49,807 nt of DNA, taken from assembly GCA_031422295.1 (NCBI GenBank), contig JANOQM010000008.1:1-49807 (forward strand), given 5' to 3'. Position numbers and translations under genes: made by a program. The notes beneath the pieces are model-generated. The model did no database searches. It saw nothing but the letters and a program-made list of their open reading frames with translations, and had not been told where the DNA came from. The stretch comes from JANOMH01 sp031422295 (GTDB taxonomy: Bacteria > Pseudomonadota > Alphaproteobacteria > Rhodobacterales > Rhodobacteraceae). This document shows, in pieces, positions 25,248 to 35,500 of the stretch (position 1 is its first letter; each line of letters begins with the position of its first letter).

Positions 25248-28200
25248 ATGTCGGTCAGTGACACCGATATAGCGATTGTCGGGATGGCTGCGCATTTGCC
25301 GGGCGCGCCGTCAATTGACAGCTATTGGACCAATCTGCGCGATGGTGTCGCGTCAATCCGCCGCCTGACTGAGGCGGAATTGCTGGCAGCAGGCGAGGCC
25401 CCGCATCTGATTAAACGGCCCGATTATGTGCCTGCCGCCGCTGTGCTGGATGGGTTTGAAACCTTTGACGCCGATTTCTTTGGGTTTTCCCCCAAAGAGG
25501 CCGCGATCATGGACCCGCAGCACCGCCAGTTTCTGGAAGTGGCTTGGGAGGCATTGGAAAACGCGGGCCACCCGCCCGAGAATTTCGACGGCCCGGTCGG
25601 CGTGTTTGCGGGTTGCGGCATGGGCAGCTATTTTTACTTCAATCTGTGTTCAAACCCTGATCTGGTTGAATCCACAGGCATGTTCCTGCTGCGCCATACC
25701 GGCAATGACAAGGATTTTTTGTCGACCCGATTGTCCCATATCCTTGATCTGCGCGGCCCGTCGATCACTGTCCAAACTGCCTGCTCCACGTCGCTTGTGG
25801 CCACCCATATGGCCTGCCAATCCTTGCTGAACGGCGAATGTGACATGGCCTTGGCCGGTGGCGTGACCATCGAGCTGCCGCATGCGCGGGGGTATGTATT
25901 CAAAGAGGGCGAGATCCTGTCGCCTGACGGCCAGTGTCATGCCTTTGACCACCGGGCGCAGGGTACTGTGTTCGGGTCTGGCGCTGGTGTCGTCGTGTTG
26001 CGCCGGATGGCTGATGCGATTGCGGATGGCGACCATATCTGGGCGGTGATCAAGGGGTCGGCTGTTAATAATGACGGGTCTGCCAAGGCGGGGTATCTGG
26101 CCCCTTCGGTTGACGGTCAGGCCGCTGCCATTGCCGAGGCGCAGGCCGTGGCGGGCGTGACCGCCGACACCATCGACTATGTCGAATGCCATGGCACAGG
26201 GACCTATCTGGGTGACCCGATCGAAGTGGCCGCCCTGACCGACGCGTTCCGCCGCAGCACCGATGCCGTGGATTTCTGCCGGATCGGGTCGGTCAAGACC
26301 AATATCGGGCATACGGATACCGCCGCAGGTGTGGCGTCGCTGATCAAGACCTCCCTCGCGTTGCATCACGAACAAATGCCGCCGTCCCTTGGGTTCGAAA
26401 AACCCAATCCAGTGATTGGGTTTGAAGGCTCGCCGTTTCGGGTAAATGATGTTTTGACAGCATGGCCGCAGACGACGCATCCACCCCGCGCCGGGGTCAA
26501 TTCGCTGGGTGTGGGCGGGACCAATGCGCATGTGGTGCTGGAAAAAGCCCCCGTGCGGGCGGCGTCCGAGGCCTCGGATTGGCCGTTTCAGATTTTGACG
26601 ATTTCGGGACGGTCCAAGGCCGCGCTTGATGCCAATTCCGCCGCCCTTGCGGCGCATATGCTGGCCAATCCCCATCAGCCATTGGCGGACGTCGCGTATA
26701 CACTGCACAATGGGCGCCGCGCCTTTGACAAACGCCGGGTAATTGTCGCCGAAAGCCACGCGCAGGCCGCCAAACTGCTCACTGAAAACGACCCGCGCCG
26801 GGTGTTTTCGCATGCCGTGGTCAGTGACGCCCCCGAAGTGGTGTTCATGTTCCCCGGTGGTGGCGCGCAATACGCGGGCATGGCGCGGGACCTGTATGAC
26901 ACCGAACCGGTGTTTGCCGATTGGATGGATCAGGGGCTGGCGATCCTGCAACCGAAACTGGATTACGGTGTTCGGGCTGTCTGGTTGCCCGAGCCGGGGG
27001 CCGAAGATGCGGCATCCGAGCGGCTGAAAACCCCGTCCGTGCAACTGCCGCTGATCATGATCGTCGAATATGCACTGGCGCAGTTGTGGATGTCATGGGG
27101 GGTGCAGCCTGCCGCGCTGATCGGCCATTCGATGGGCGAAAATACGGCCGCTTGTCTGGCGGGGGTGATGTCGTTCAGTGATTGCATTGGTCTGGTGCAT
27201 CTGCGCGGGCAGTTGTTTGATACTGTGCCAGCGGGCGGGATGTTGTCGGTGGCCCTGCCTGCTGAGGCTTTGAAAAACCACCTGAGGGATGACCTTGACC
27301 TAGCCGCAGTAAACGCGCCGAACCTGTCGGTGGCGACCGGGCCGCAGGCGGCGCTGGACGATCTTGAGGCGCGGCTGAAGGCGCTGGATATTGATTGCCA
27401 GCGCATCCCGATCAACATCGCGGCGCATTCCCGGATGCTGGAGCCGATCCTCGGGCGGTTCGGGGATTATCTGCGGTCCATCACCCTGAAGCCGCCGCTG
27501 ATCCCGATCATTTCGAACCGCACCGGGGTTGCGCTGACCGCCACGCAGGCCACTGATCCCGATTATTGGGTTGGCCATTTGCGCAATACGGTGCATTTCG
27601 CCGATGGGTTGACCGAACTGGCCAAGGTTCCGACCCGGATTTACATTGAGGTTGGGCCGGGCAAGGCGCTGTCGTCGCTGGCTGGTCAGCATGATAAACT
27701 GACCGCCAATCAGGTCATCAGTACCCTGCGCCACGTCAATGACCAAACCCCGGATGATCAGTATTTTGCCGCGATGCTGGGCCGGGTCTGGGCCACGGGC
27801 GGTAGTTTTGACTGGGCGCAAATCTGGGGTAATGCCCGGCGCAACCGGGTTGTTTTGCCGACCTATGCGTTTCAGCGCGCGCCGTATTTCATTCAACCGG
27901 GCAGCGTTCTGGCCCCGGCAAATGACTGGCTGATGCGGTCCGACGACCCGGCGCACTGGGGCTATAAACCGGTCTGGACGCCGCAATATGCCGCCTGCGA
28001 TGTAGATGTGGCAGGCGATTTAAGTGACGCGGTGCCGGAAAGCTGGCTGATATTTGAGGATGAGGCGGGGCTTTTGGCCCCGTTGGTCGCCCGCCTGCGC
28101 AAGGCCGGGCATCAGGTCAGCACCGTGCGCCCCGGCGATACATTTGCCCGGACCAAGGCCGGGTATATTATCGCGCCGGAACGGGGCCGCGAAAACTATG

Positions 28201-31200
28201 ACCTGCTGATCCGTGATCTGGCGGCCACCGGGCATCTGCCCAGCCGGATCGTGCATGGCTGGCTGGTCACATCGGGCGAAACCCATCGCCCCGGCAGCAG
28301 TTTTTTTCACCGGACGCAGGAACAAGGGTTCTGGAGCCTGCTGTTTCTGGCACAGGCCATGGCCGAAGAAGGGATAGCGACCCCGCTACACCTGACCATC
28401 CTGACTTCTGATGCAATGCAGGTCCGCGCCGAACCGCTGCGCTATCCTGACAAGGCTACAGTGATTGGTCCGGCCCGTGTTATCCCGCATGAATTTCCGG
28501 GGATTACGGTTTCGGTGCTGGACCTTTCATCCCGGACCAAAGGCGATGGGTTGCTGGAAGAACTGCTCGCCGCCCCCGCCAATGGCACAGCGGCCTTGCG
28601 TGATGGCAAAAGGTTCGCGCTGGGCGTGCGGCAGGCCGTCTTGGCCGACCCTGCCGACCCGCAGTTCAAAACCGGCGGCACCTATCTGATTACCGGTGGC
28701 TTTGGCGGCATTGGCCTGACCATCGCCGAAACCCTGCTGACGCAGTATAATGCCAATATCATCCTGATCGCCCGGCAAGCCCTGCCGCCGCGCGATACGT
28801 GGGCTGCGCAGATCAAACGGCTTGCCCCTACCGACCCCACAATCCGGCGGATCACCGCGCTGCAACGGCTGGAGGGGGTGGGTGGTGCTTTGCTGACTCT
28901 GCCCGCCGATGTCAGCAATGTCGAAGATATGCGCACGGCGATTGCCACGGCGCAGGCCAAGTTCGGGCCGATCAACGGTGTGATCCATGCCGCAGGCGTG
29001 GTGGATGATGCGCCGATGCTGACCAAGCAGCCGATGGCGATTGAGGATGTGTTCACGCCTAAAATCCATGGAACGCAGGTGCTTGACGCCTTGTTCCCGG
29101 ATGGCAGCCTTGATTTCATGGCGCTGTTTTCATCCACCAGCACGATCACGGCCCCGGCGGGGCAGGTCGATTATGTGGCGGCGAATGAATATCTGAACGC
29201 TTTTGCCAAATCCCGGTCAGGCGGCAAAACCCGTGTCGTGGCGATCAACTGGGGCCTGTGGTCTGAGGTTGGCATGGCCGCCAGTGCGATGCAGGCCCGC
29301 ACCGGGGTTGAACAGCCGGTGGCCCCTGCGGGGCAGCCGATGCTGGATAGCGCGACCTTTGACAGTGACGGCAACCGCCTGTTTACTGCGACCTATACCG
29401 CCCCGTCCCGCTGGTTTCTGAACGAACACCGCACCCGTGCTGGCGATGCGCTGATGCCCGGCACCGGGTATCTGGAGCTGGTGGCCGAGGCGCTGGCGGC
29501 ACAGCATGAGGTTGGCCCGTTTGAAATACATGACCTGACATTCCTGCGCCCGTTGCGGGTGGACGACCAGCCCAGCCAGATGACCCTGCGCCTGCCACGT
29601 AGCGATGCGGGTTATTCCATGGTCATCGAATCCGCGCCGCAGGGAGCGGGGTTCGAAGTGAACGCAGAGGCCGCGATCAGCCTGCTGCCGCTGCCCCCAC
29701 CCAAACCGCTGGACCTGCCCGCGATCATGGCCTGGCTGCCCGGCTTTGCCCCGATGACTGCCTCGCCGCAAGAGGCGCATCTGAACTTTGGCCCGCGCTG
29801 GCGGACCCTGACCGAAGCGGCAGTTGGTGCGACCGAAGGGCTGGCCCGATTGCGCCTGCCGCCGCAGGGGGCCGAAGGTATGGCGCTGCATCCGGGGCTG
29901 ATGGACCTTGCCACCGGCTGGGCGATGGGCCTGATTGCGGGCTATACCGCCGCGCATCTGTGGGTGCCGGTATCCTATGCGTCGGTCAAGGTTTATGGGC
30001 CGCTGCCAGCCGAGATTCTGTCCTGGGTCCGCAATGCGGGCGCAAACCGGGCCGACGGCCAGACCGCCAGTTTCAACATTACCCTATGCGCGCCGGATGG
30101 CCGGGTTTGCGTCGAGATCAGCGGCTTTACCCTGCGCAAGATCGAAGGCGCGATCCGGTTTGCCACAGCCCCCGCGATCAAGGCGATCAACCCCGCGACC
30201 CGCCCGCTGTCGGCGGCAGAGGAACGCTTGCGCCATAATCTGACCCAAGGCATCAAACCCGAAGAAGGCGCGCAGGCGTTTATCCGGGCGCTGGGTGCGG
30301 GGCAGTCGCAGATTATCGTGTCATCGCTGGACCTTGCTGCCTTGGTCGCACAGGCTGGCGCGACGCAGGTTACCAAAACCGACCAAAGTTTTGAGCGGCC
30401 CCAACTGGACAGCGATTATGTTGCCCCGGCCAATGACATTGAACGCAAACTGGCGGGGTTCTGGTCTGACCTGCTGGGCGTGGCACAGGTCGGGGCGGAT
30501 GACAGCTTCTTTGACCTTGGCGGGCATTCCCTGATCGCGGTGCGTCTGTTTGCCATGGTCAAAAAGGCCTATGCCATTGATTTCCCGATCTCGATCCTGT
30601 TCGAGGCGCCGACGATCCGGTCCTGTGCTGCATTGATCGCCGCCCAGGGTGTGCCGACCGAAGCGGGGTCTGAACCCGTCGCCATGGCCAAACCTGCCGC
30701 CCGCCGGTTCACCCATCTGGTACCGATGCATCAGGGCGAAGGCGGGCGGAAAACCCCGTTCTTCCTGGTCGCAGGCATGTTCGGCAATGTGCTGAACTTG
30801 CGTCATCTGGCGCATTTGCTGGGCACCGACCGGCCATTTTATGGGCTACAGGCGCGTGGTTTATATGGCGATGAGGCCCCGCATACCGACCTTGTGCAGG
30901 CCGCTGCTGATTACATTGCCGAGATCAAAGCAGTGCAGCCGCATGGCCCCTATATGCTGGGTGGCTTCTCCGGTGGCGGGATTACCGCGCTTGAAATTGC
31001 GCAGCAATTGACCGCTGCGGGGGATGAAATTGCAGCGCTTGTCATGCTGGATACACCGCTGCCGGTGCGCCGCCCCTTGACCCGCGCTGACCGTATGGCG
31101 ATCCAGCGACACGAGATTCGCGCCGGTGGCCCGCTGTATCCGGTCCGCTGGCTGACCCGCCGGATCAAATGGGAGTTTGAAAAGCGCCGCCCCAAGGCAG

Positions 31201-31556
31201 ATGCCGAAACCGATATTCCGCAGTTTCATAATGCGGCGATCGAGGCGGCGTTTATGGCGTCGGTCACCCAATATGCGCTGAAACCATGGGCCGGCCCGCT
31301 GGCCCTGTTTCGCCCGGCGCTGGTCGGTAAATGGCAGGTTGCCCCGGGCCGTTGGGTCAGCAGCGAACGCGCCTATGTGACTCATGACAACGACTGGACG
31401 CCCTTTGCGCCACGGATTCAGGTGGTCGAGGTGCCGGGCAATCACGACAGCATGGTGCTGGAACCAAACGTCAGGGTGCTGGCGGCGGGCATGAAACGGG
31501 TGATCGACGCCGCCGAACAGGTACGGGTGCCGCCCATGGCAAAGGCCGCCGAATAA
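25248..31556 (+). CDS. Type I polyketide synthase, KS-AT-KR-DH-ACP-TE
   Basis: This 2102-residue single-module synthase extends a starter acyl by one malonyl-type unit, reduces and dehydrates it and releases it. KS (1-430) has C179 in TACSTS, H315 in HGTGT and H355 in NIGH. AT (about 535-850) has S628 in GHSMGE; the specificity motif reads IAAHS, so malonyl versus methylmalonyl is unclear. KR has the NADPH motif TGGFGGIG at 1149 and Y1309; VDD in place of LDD points to a B-type reductase. DH has H1394 in HRTRAGDALMPG and D1553 in HPGLMD. ACP carries S1761 in LGGHSL, and TE carries S1908 in GGFSGGG. No enoyl reductase or methyltransferase is seen. DH following KR differs from the common DH-KR order. 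AAGG lies six bases before the start. The next gene begins in its stop codon. Confidence 0.95.
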   Translation: MSVSDTDIAIVGMAAHLPGAPSIDSYWTNLRDGVASIRRLTEAELLAAGEAPHLIKRPDYVPAAAVLDGFETFDADFFGFSPKEAAIMDPQHRQFLEVAWEALENAGHPPENFDGPVGVFAGCGMGSYFYFNLCSNPDLVESTGMFLLRHTGNDKDFLSTRLSHILDLRGPSITVQTACSTSLVATHMACQSLLNGECDMALAGGVTIELPHARGYVFKEGEILSPDGQCHAFDHRAQGTVFGSGAGVVVLRRMADAIADGDHIWAVIKGSAVNNDGSAKAGYLAPSVDGQAAAIAEAQAVAGVTADTIDYVECHGTGTYLGDPIEVAALTDAFRRSTDAVDFCRIGSVKTNIGHTDTAAGVASLIKTSLALHHEQMPPSLGFEKPNPVIGFEGSPFRVNDVLTAWPQTTHPPRAGVNSLGVGGTNAHVVLEKAPVRAASEASDWPFQILTISGRSKAALDANSAALAAHMLANPHQPLADVAYTLHNGRRAFDKRRVIVAESHAQAAKLLTENDPRRVFSHAVVSDAPEVVFMFPGGGAQYAGMARDLYDTEPVFADWMDQGLAILQPKLDYGVRAVWLPEPGAEDAASERLKTPSVQLPLIMIVEYALAQLWMSWGVQPAALIGHSMGENTAACLAGVMSFSDCIGLVHLRGQLFDTVPAGGMLSVALPAEALKNHLRDDLDLAAVNAPNLSVATGPQAALDDLEARLKALDIDCQRIPINIAAHSRMLEPILGRFGDYLRSITLKPPLIPIISNRTGVALTATQATDPDYWVGHLRNTVHFADGLTELAKVPTRIYIEVGPGKALSSLAGQHDKLTANQVISTLRHVNDQTPDDQYFAAMLGRVWATGGSFDWAQIWGNARRNRVVLPTYAFQRAPYFIQPGSVLAPANDWLMRSDDPAHWGYKPVWTPQYAACDVDVAGDLSDAVPESWLIFEDEAGLLAPLVARLRKAGHQVSTVRPGDTFARTKAGYIIAPERGRENYDLLIRDLAATGHLPSRIVHGWLVTSGETHRPGSSFFHRTQEQGFWSLLFLAQAMAEEGIATPLHLTILTSDAMQVRAEPLRYPDKATVIGPARVIPHEFPGITVSVLDLSSRTKGDGLLEELLAAPANGTAALRDGKRFALGVRQAVLADPADPQFKTGGTYLITGGFGGIGLTIAETLLTQYNANIILIARQALPPRDTWAAQIKRLAPTDPTIRRITALQRLEGVGGALLTLPADVSNVEDMRTAIATAQAKFGPINGVIHAAGVVDDAPMLTKQPMAIEDVFTPKIHGTQVLDALFPDGSLDFMALFSSTSTITAPAGQVDYVAANEYLNAFAKSRSGGKTRVVAINWGLWSEVGMAASAMQARTGVEQPVAPAGQPMLDSATFDSDGNRLFTATYTAPSRWFLNEHRTRAGDALMPGTGYLELVAEALAAQHEVGPFEIHDLTFLRPLRVDDQPSQMTLRLPRSDAGYSMVIESAPQGAGFEVNAEAAISLLPLPPPKPLDLPAIMAWLPGFAPMTASPQEAHLNFGPRWRTLTEAAVGATEGLARLRLPPQGAEGMALHPGLMDLATGWAMGLIAGYTAAHLWVPVSYASVKVYGPLPAEILSWVRNAGANRADGQTASFNITLCAPDGRVCVEISGFTLRKIEGAIRFATAPAIKAINPATRPLSAAEERLRHNLTQGIKPEEGAQAFIRALGAGQSQIIVSSLDLAALVAQAGATQVTKTDQSFERPQLDSDYVAPANDIERKLAGFWSDLLGVAQVGADDSFFDLGGHSLIAVRLFAMVKKAYAIDFPISILFEAPTIRSCAALIAAQGVPTEAGSEPVAMAKPAARRFTHLVPMHQGEGGRKTPFFLVAGMFGNVLNLRHLAHLLGTDRPFYGLQARGLYGDEAPHTDLVQAAADYIAEIKAVQPHGPYMLGGFSGGGITALEIAQQLTAAGDEIAALVMLDTPLPVRRPLTRADRMAIQRHEIRAGGPLYPVRWLTRRIKWEFEKRRPKADAETDIPQFHNAAIEAAFMASVTQYALKPWAGPLALFRPALVGKWQVAPGRWVSSERAYVTHDNDWTPFAPRIQVVEVPGNHDSMVLEPNVRVLAAGMKRVIDAAEQVRVPPMAKAAE

Positions 31557-32515
31557 TGCCCACCGTCCTGACCGTGATCCTGAACTACAAAACCGCAGCT
31601 ATAACCAAACGGTCGGTGCGTGCGGCGCGGCGCGAAATGGCTGGAATCGCGGGCGAGATTGTCGTGGTGGATAATGACAGTCAGGACGGGTCGTTCGAGG
31701 CCCTGACAGCGCAGGTTCCGCCCGGCGTGCGGGTGATCCAGTCGGGCCGCAATGGTGGGTTTGGCGCGGGCAATAATGTCGGGATCCGGGCCGGGTTATC
31801 GGATGGATCGTTGCCGGACTATATCTATGTGCTGAATTCTGACGCTTTCCCTGATCCGGGGGCGATCCGGCATCTGCTTGATACGCTTGAGAAAACCCCC
31901 GATGCCGGGTTTGCCGGCAGCTATATTCACGGCGATGACGGCAGCGCGCATTTGACGACATTCCGCTTTCCATCCATCGCGTCCGAGTTTGAAGGGGCAG
32001 TGCGGTTTGGCCCGGTCAGCCGGTTACTGGCGCATCGCGCGGTGCCTGTGCCGATTCCGGACCGGACCACGCCGGTTGATTGGCTGGCCGGGGCCAGTAT
32101 GCTGATGCGGCGGTCTGTGCTGGACCAGATCGGCCTGTTTGACGAGATGTTCTTTCTGTATTTTGAAGAAACCGACCTGTGCCTGCGGGCCCAAAAAGCC
32201 GGGCATAGGGTGCTGTTTGTGCGGGAAAGCGAAGTCACCCATATCGGCTCGGTCTCCACCGGCATGAAGAAATGGTCCCGCGTCCCCGGTTATTGGTTTG
32301 ATTCGCGGTCGTATTATTTCCGCAAGAACCACGGTGCGGTTTATGCGACTGTTGCGACTGTGGCGCATGTGGCTGGTGGCCTGTTGCACCGGCTGCGCTG
32401 TATGCTGACTGGCAAGAAACCCGCCGATCCGCCGTATTTTCTGCGCACCTTGTTGGCGCATGATTTTGGGATGAAACCCAAAGCCCGCCCTGAAAACCTG
32501 ATCAAGGTGACATGA
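31556..32515 (+). CDS. Glycosyltransferase family 2, rhamnosyltransferase-like
   Basis: The 319-residue product is a GT-A transferase of the WbbL/rhamnosyltransferase type. It shows VLTVILNYKTAAIT, VVDNDSQDGS, NGGFGAGNNVG and LNSDAFPDPGAI, plus the acceptor-side WLAGASMLMRRSVLDQIGLFDE and FFLYFEETDLCLR. Its ATG overlaps the PKS TAA stop by one base, and its own stop overlaps the NRPS start by four. It is thus translationally coupled into the middle of the assembly-line operon. This suggests that the acyl product is glycosylated or that this sugar is the one acylated. Confidence 0.92.
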   Translation: MPTVLTVILNYKTAAITKRSVRAARREMAGIAGEIVVVDNDSQDGSFEALTAQVPPGVRVIQSGRNGGFGAGNNVGIRAGLSDGSLPDYIYVLNSDAFPDPGAIRHLLDTLEKTPDAGFAGSYIHGDDGSAHLTTFRFPSIASEFEGAVRFGPVSRLLAHRAVPVPIPDRTTPVDWLAGASMLMRRSVLDQIGLFDEMFFLYFEETDLCLRAQKAGHRVLFVRESEVTHIGSVSTGMKKWSRVPGYWFDSRSYYFRKNHGAVYATVATVAHVAGGLLHRLRCMLTGKKPADPPYFLRTLLAHDFGMKPKARPENLIKVT

Positions 32516-35500
32516 TGACCCGCTTTACCAGCCTGTTGATTGGCCATGAATCCCTGACCCTGCAGTGCGGCCAGATGCTGCTGGATGCGGGGCATAGTAT
32601 TAGCGCGGTTGTGACCCGGAATCCGGAGGTGAGCGCTTGGGCGCGGGCCAGTAACCTGCCCGTATTGGCCCCCGGCGATGACCTGACCGCCATTCCATTC
32701 GACTGGCTGCTGAGTATCGCCAATCTGGAGATTATCCCGCAATCTCTGTTAGACCGTGCCGCCAAGGGCGCGTTGAATTTTCACGACGGTCCGTTGCCCC
32801 GTTATGCCGGTCTGAATGCCCCGGTCTGGGCGATACTGAACCGCGAGGCCCTGCATGGGGTCACCTGGCATCTGATTGAGGGTGGGATCGACGAAGGCGA
32901 TATAGTTGCGCAAGAGATGTTCGATATTGCCCCCGGCGAGACCGCCTTGTCGCTGAATACCAAATGTTATGCTGCGGCGATGGACAGTTTTCCGGGCGTG
33001 ATTACGGCACTGGCCGCAGGCCAGCCGCCCCGCGTGACCCAAGACCTGACCCGGCGCAGTTATTTCGCCCGCGACCAGCGTCCGGATGCCTGCATTGATC
33101 TTTCGCAGAACGCCGGGGCAATATTGGCGCTGATCCGGGCGCTGGACCATGGCGATTACTGGAACCCGCTGACTTGCCCCAAAATCCAGATCGGCGGCCA
33201 GATTGTGCTGGTGCGGGCCGCCGCATTGGCCGACGGGCCACATGCCGCCCCCGGCACGGTGCTGGCTGTGCAGCCGGATGGGATCACTGTGGCAACCGGG
33301 TCGGAACCCATCACGTTGCAGCAGTTACGCGAGCCGCTTGGGTCGGTTTTTGACACTGGTTTGGTCAAGTCCGGCGAGATGATCGGGCTGCTGACCCAAA
33401 CTGCCGGGCTGACGACAAAGTCCGAAAAATACTGGCGCGCCCGGTTGCAAGATATGATCCCCGCGACGCTTGGCCTGTCTGGGCGGGGTGCGACCGAGCG
33501 CAAGGTGAATATGCCTGATGGTGTGGCCGGTGCGGTGGCGTTTTCCACCTTTGCAGTCCTGATCAGCGCAATGGGCGACGGTGGGGCGATTGATCTGGCC
33601 TGGGCCACGGGCAGCACCGATCCGCTGCACAGCGATTGGGTGCCGGTGCGGATAGACGGGCAAAGCCCGGCTCTGCGCCTTGACGATGCCCGGCACTATG
33701 GCCCCTTTGCCATTGACCTGCCTGCGCGGTTGCCGGGGCATCGTGCGTTGGCTGTCCCGCAGGTTGGCCTGTCCGACACCAATGCCCGCATTCCCGGCAC
33801 GGTCCTGACTTTGGCCGTCACTGCCACAGGGGCCAGCCTGATCGCGGACCCGGCCCGTCTGTCTGCCGCCGCCCTCAACCTGATCGGCACCCGTCTGGAC
33901 GATGCGCTGGCCCACCCGGGCAGCCCGGCAATCATGCCCCCGGCTGAACGTGCGCTTGTCACCACCGGCTGGAACGCGACGGCCACCGATTATGACCAGA
34001 CCCATTGCATCCACGAGCAGTTTCAGGCGCAGGTGGACCGCACCCCCAGCGCCATGGCCCTGCATTTCGAAGGGCAATCGCTGACCTATGCCGCCCTGAA
34101 TGCACGGGCCAACAAGGTGGCCCATGTGTTAGCCGCCATGGGTATCGGCCCCGGATCGCTGGTGGGCCTGTACATCCGCCGGTCGGCGGAGATGCTGGTG
34201 GGCGCACTGGCCATACAAAAGGCGGGGGCCGCCTATGTGCCGTTGGACCCTGCCTATCCTGCCGACCGGATCGCGCTGTATATCCAGGATTCCGGCTGTC
34301 AGGTGATCCTGACCCTGGCTGACATGGTGGCGGCCCTGCCGCAACATGCCGCGCAAACCCTGTGTGTTGATACTGATCCGCGCATCGCACTGGCCCCTGA
34401 CACCAACCCCACCAGCGGCGTCACACCTGCCGATCTGGCCTATCTGATTTATACTTCAGGCTCGACCGGTCGCCCCAAAGGCGTGATGATCGAACATCGC
34501 AATGTGTCGAATTTCTTTACCGGGATGGACGCCCGGATTTCGCACAACCCGCCCGGCGTCTGGCTGGCGGTGACCAGCCTGTCGTTTGATATTTCGGTGC
34601 TGGAACTGTTCTGGACCCTTGCCCGCGGTTTTGCCGTGGTGATGTCCGGCGATGAAACCCGCGCCCTTGTGTCGTCTGGCGTGAACAGCGCCAAAGGAAT
34701 GGAGTTCAGCCTGTTTTACTGGGGCAACGACGATGGTGTGGGCCGGGATAAATACAAGCTGTTGCTGGAGGGTGCCAAGTTCGCCGACCAGAATGGTTTT
34801 GTCGCGGTCTGGACCCCCGAGCGGCATTTTCACGCCTTTGGCGGCCCCTATCCAAATCCGTCCGTGACCGGCGCTGCCGTGGCTGCCGTGACCCAAAATC
34901 TGGCCGTGCGCGCAGGCAGTTGCGTGGCCCCGCTGCACCATACCGCCCGCATTGCCGAGGAATGGGCGGTGATCGACAATCTGACCAATGGCAAGGTTGG
35001 TCTTGCCATCGCATCCGGCTGGCAACCCGATGATTTCGTGCTGCGCCCGGAACATACCCCCCCCGCCAACAAACCGGCGATGTTTCAGGCAATCAGGGAT
35101 TTGCGCGCCTTGTGGGCTGGTCAGCCGGTTGAATTTCCAACCGCCAAGGGAACGATGTTCCCGGTGGTGACTCAACCCCGCCCAGTTTCTAAAACGCTGC
35201 CAATCTGGGTGACCACGGCAGGTAATCCGGACACTTGGCGCGAGGCCGGCTCAATTGGCGCCAATGTGCTGACCCATCTGCTGGGGCAGACCGTGGCCGA
35301 AGTGGCGGGCAAGATCGGGATTTATCATCAGGCCCTGCGCGATGCTGGCCATGATCCGGCGGACCACAAAGTGACGCTGATGCTGCACACGTTCTTGGCC
35401 GATACCCGTGATCGGGCGCGCGAAATTGCCCGCGAACCGATGAAAGATTACCTGCGCTCTGCCGCAGCACTGATCAAGACCTATGCCTGGGCGTTTCCGG

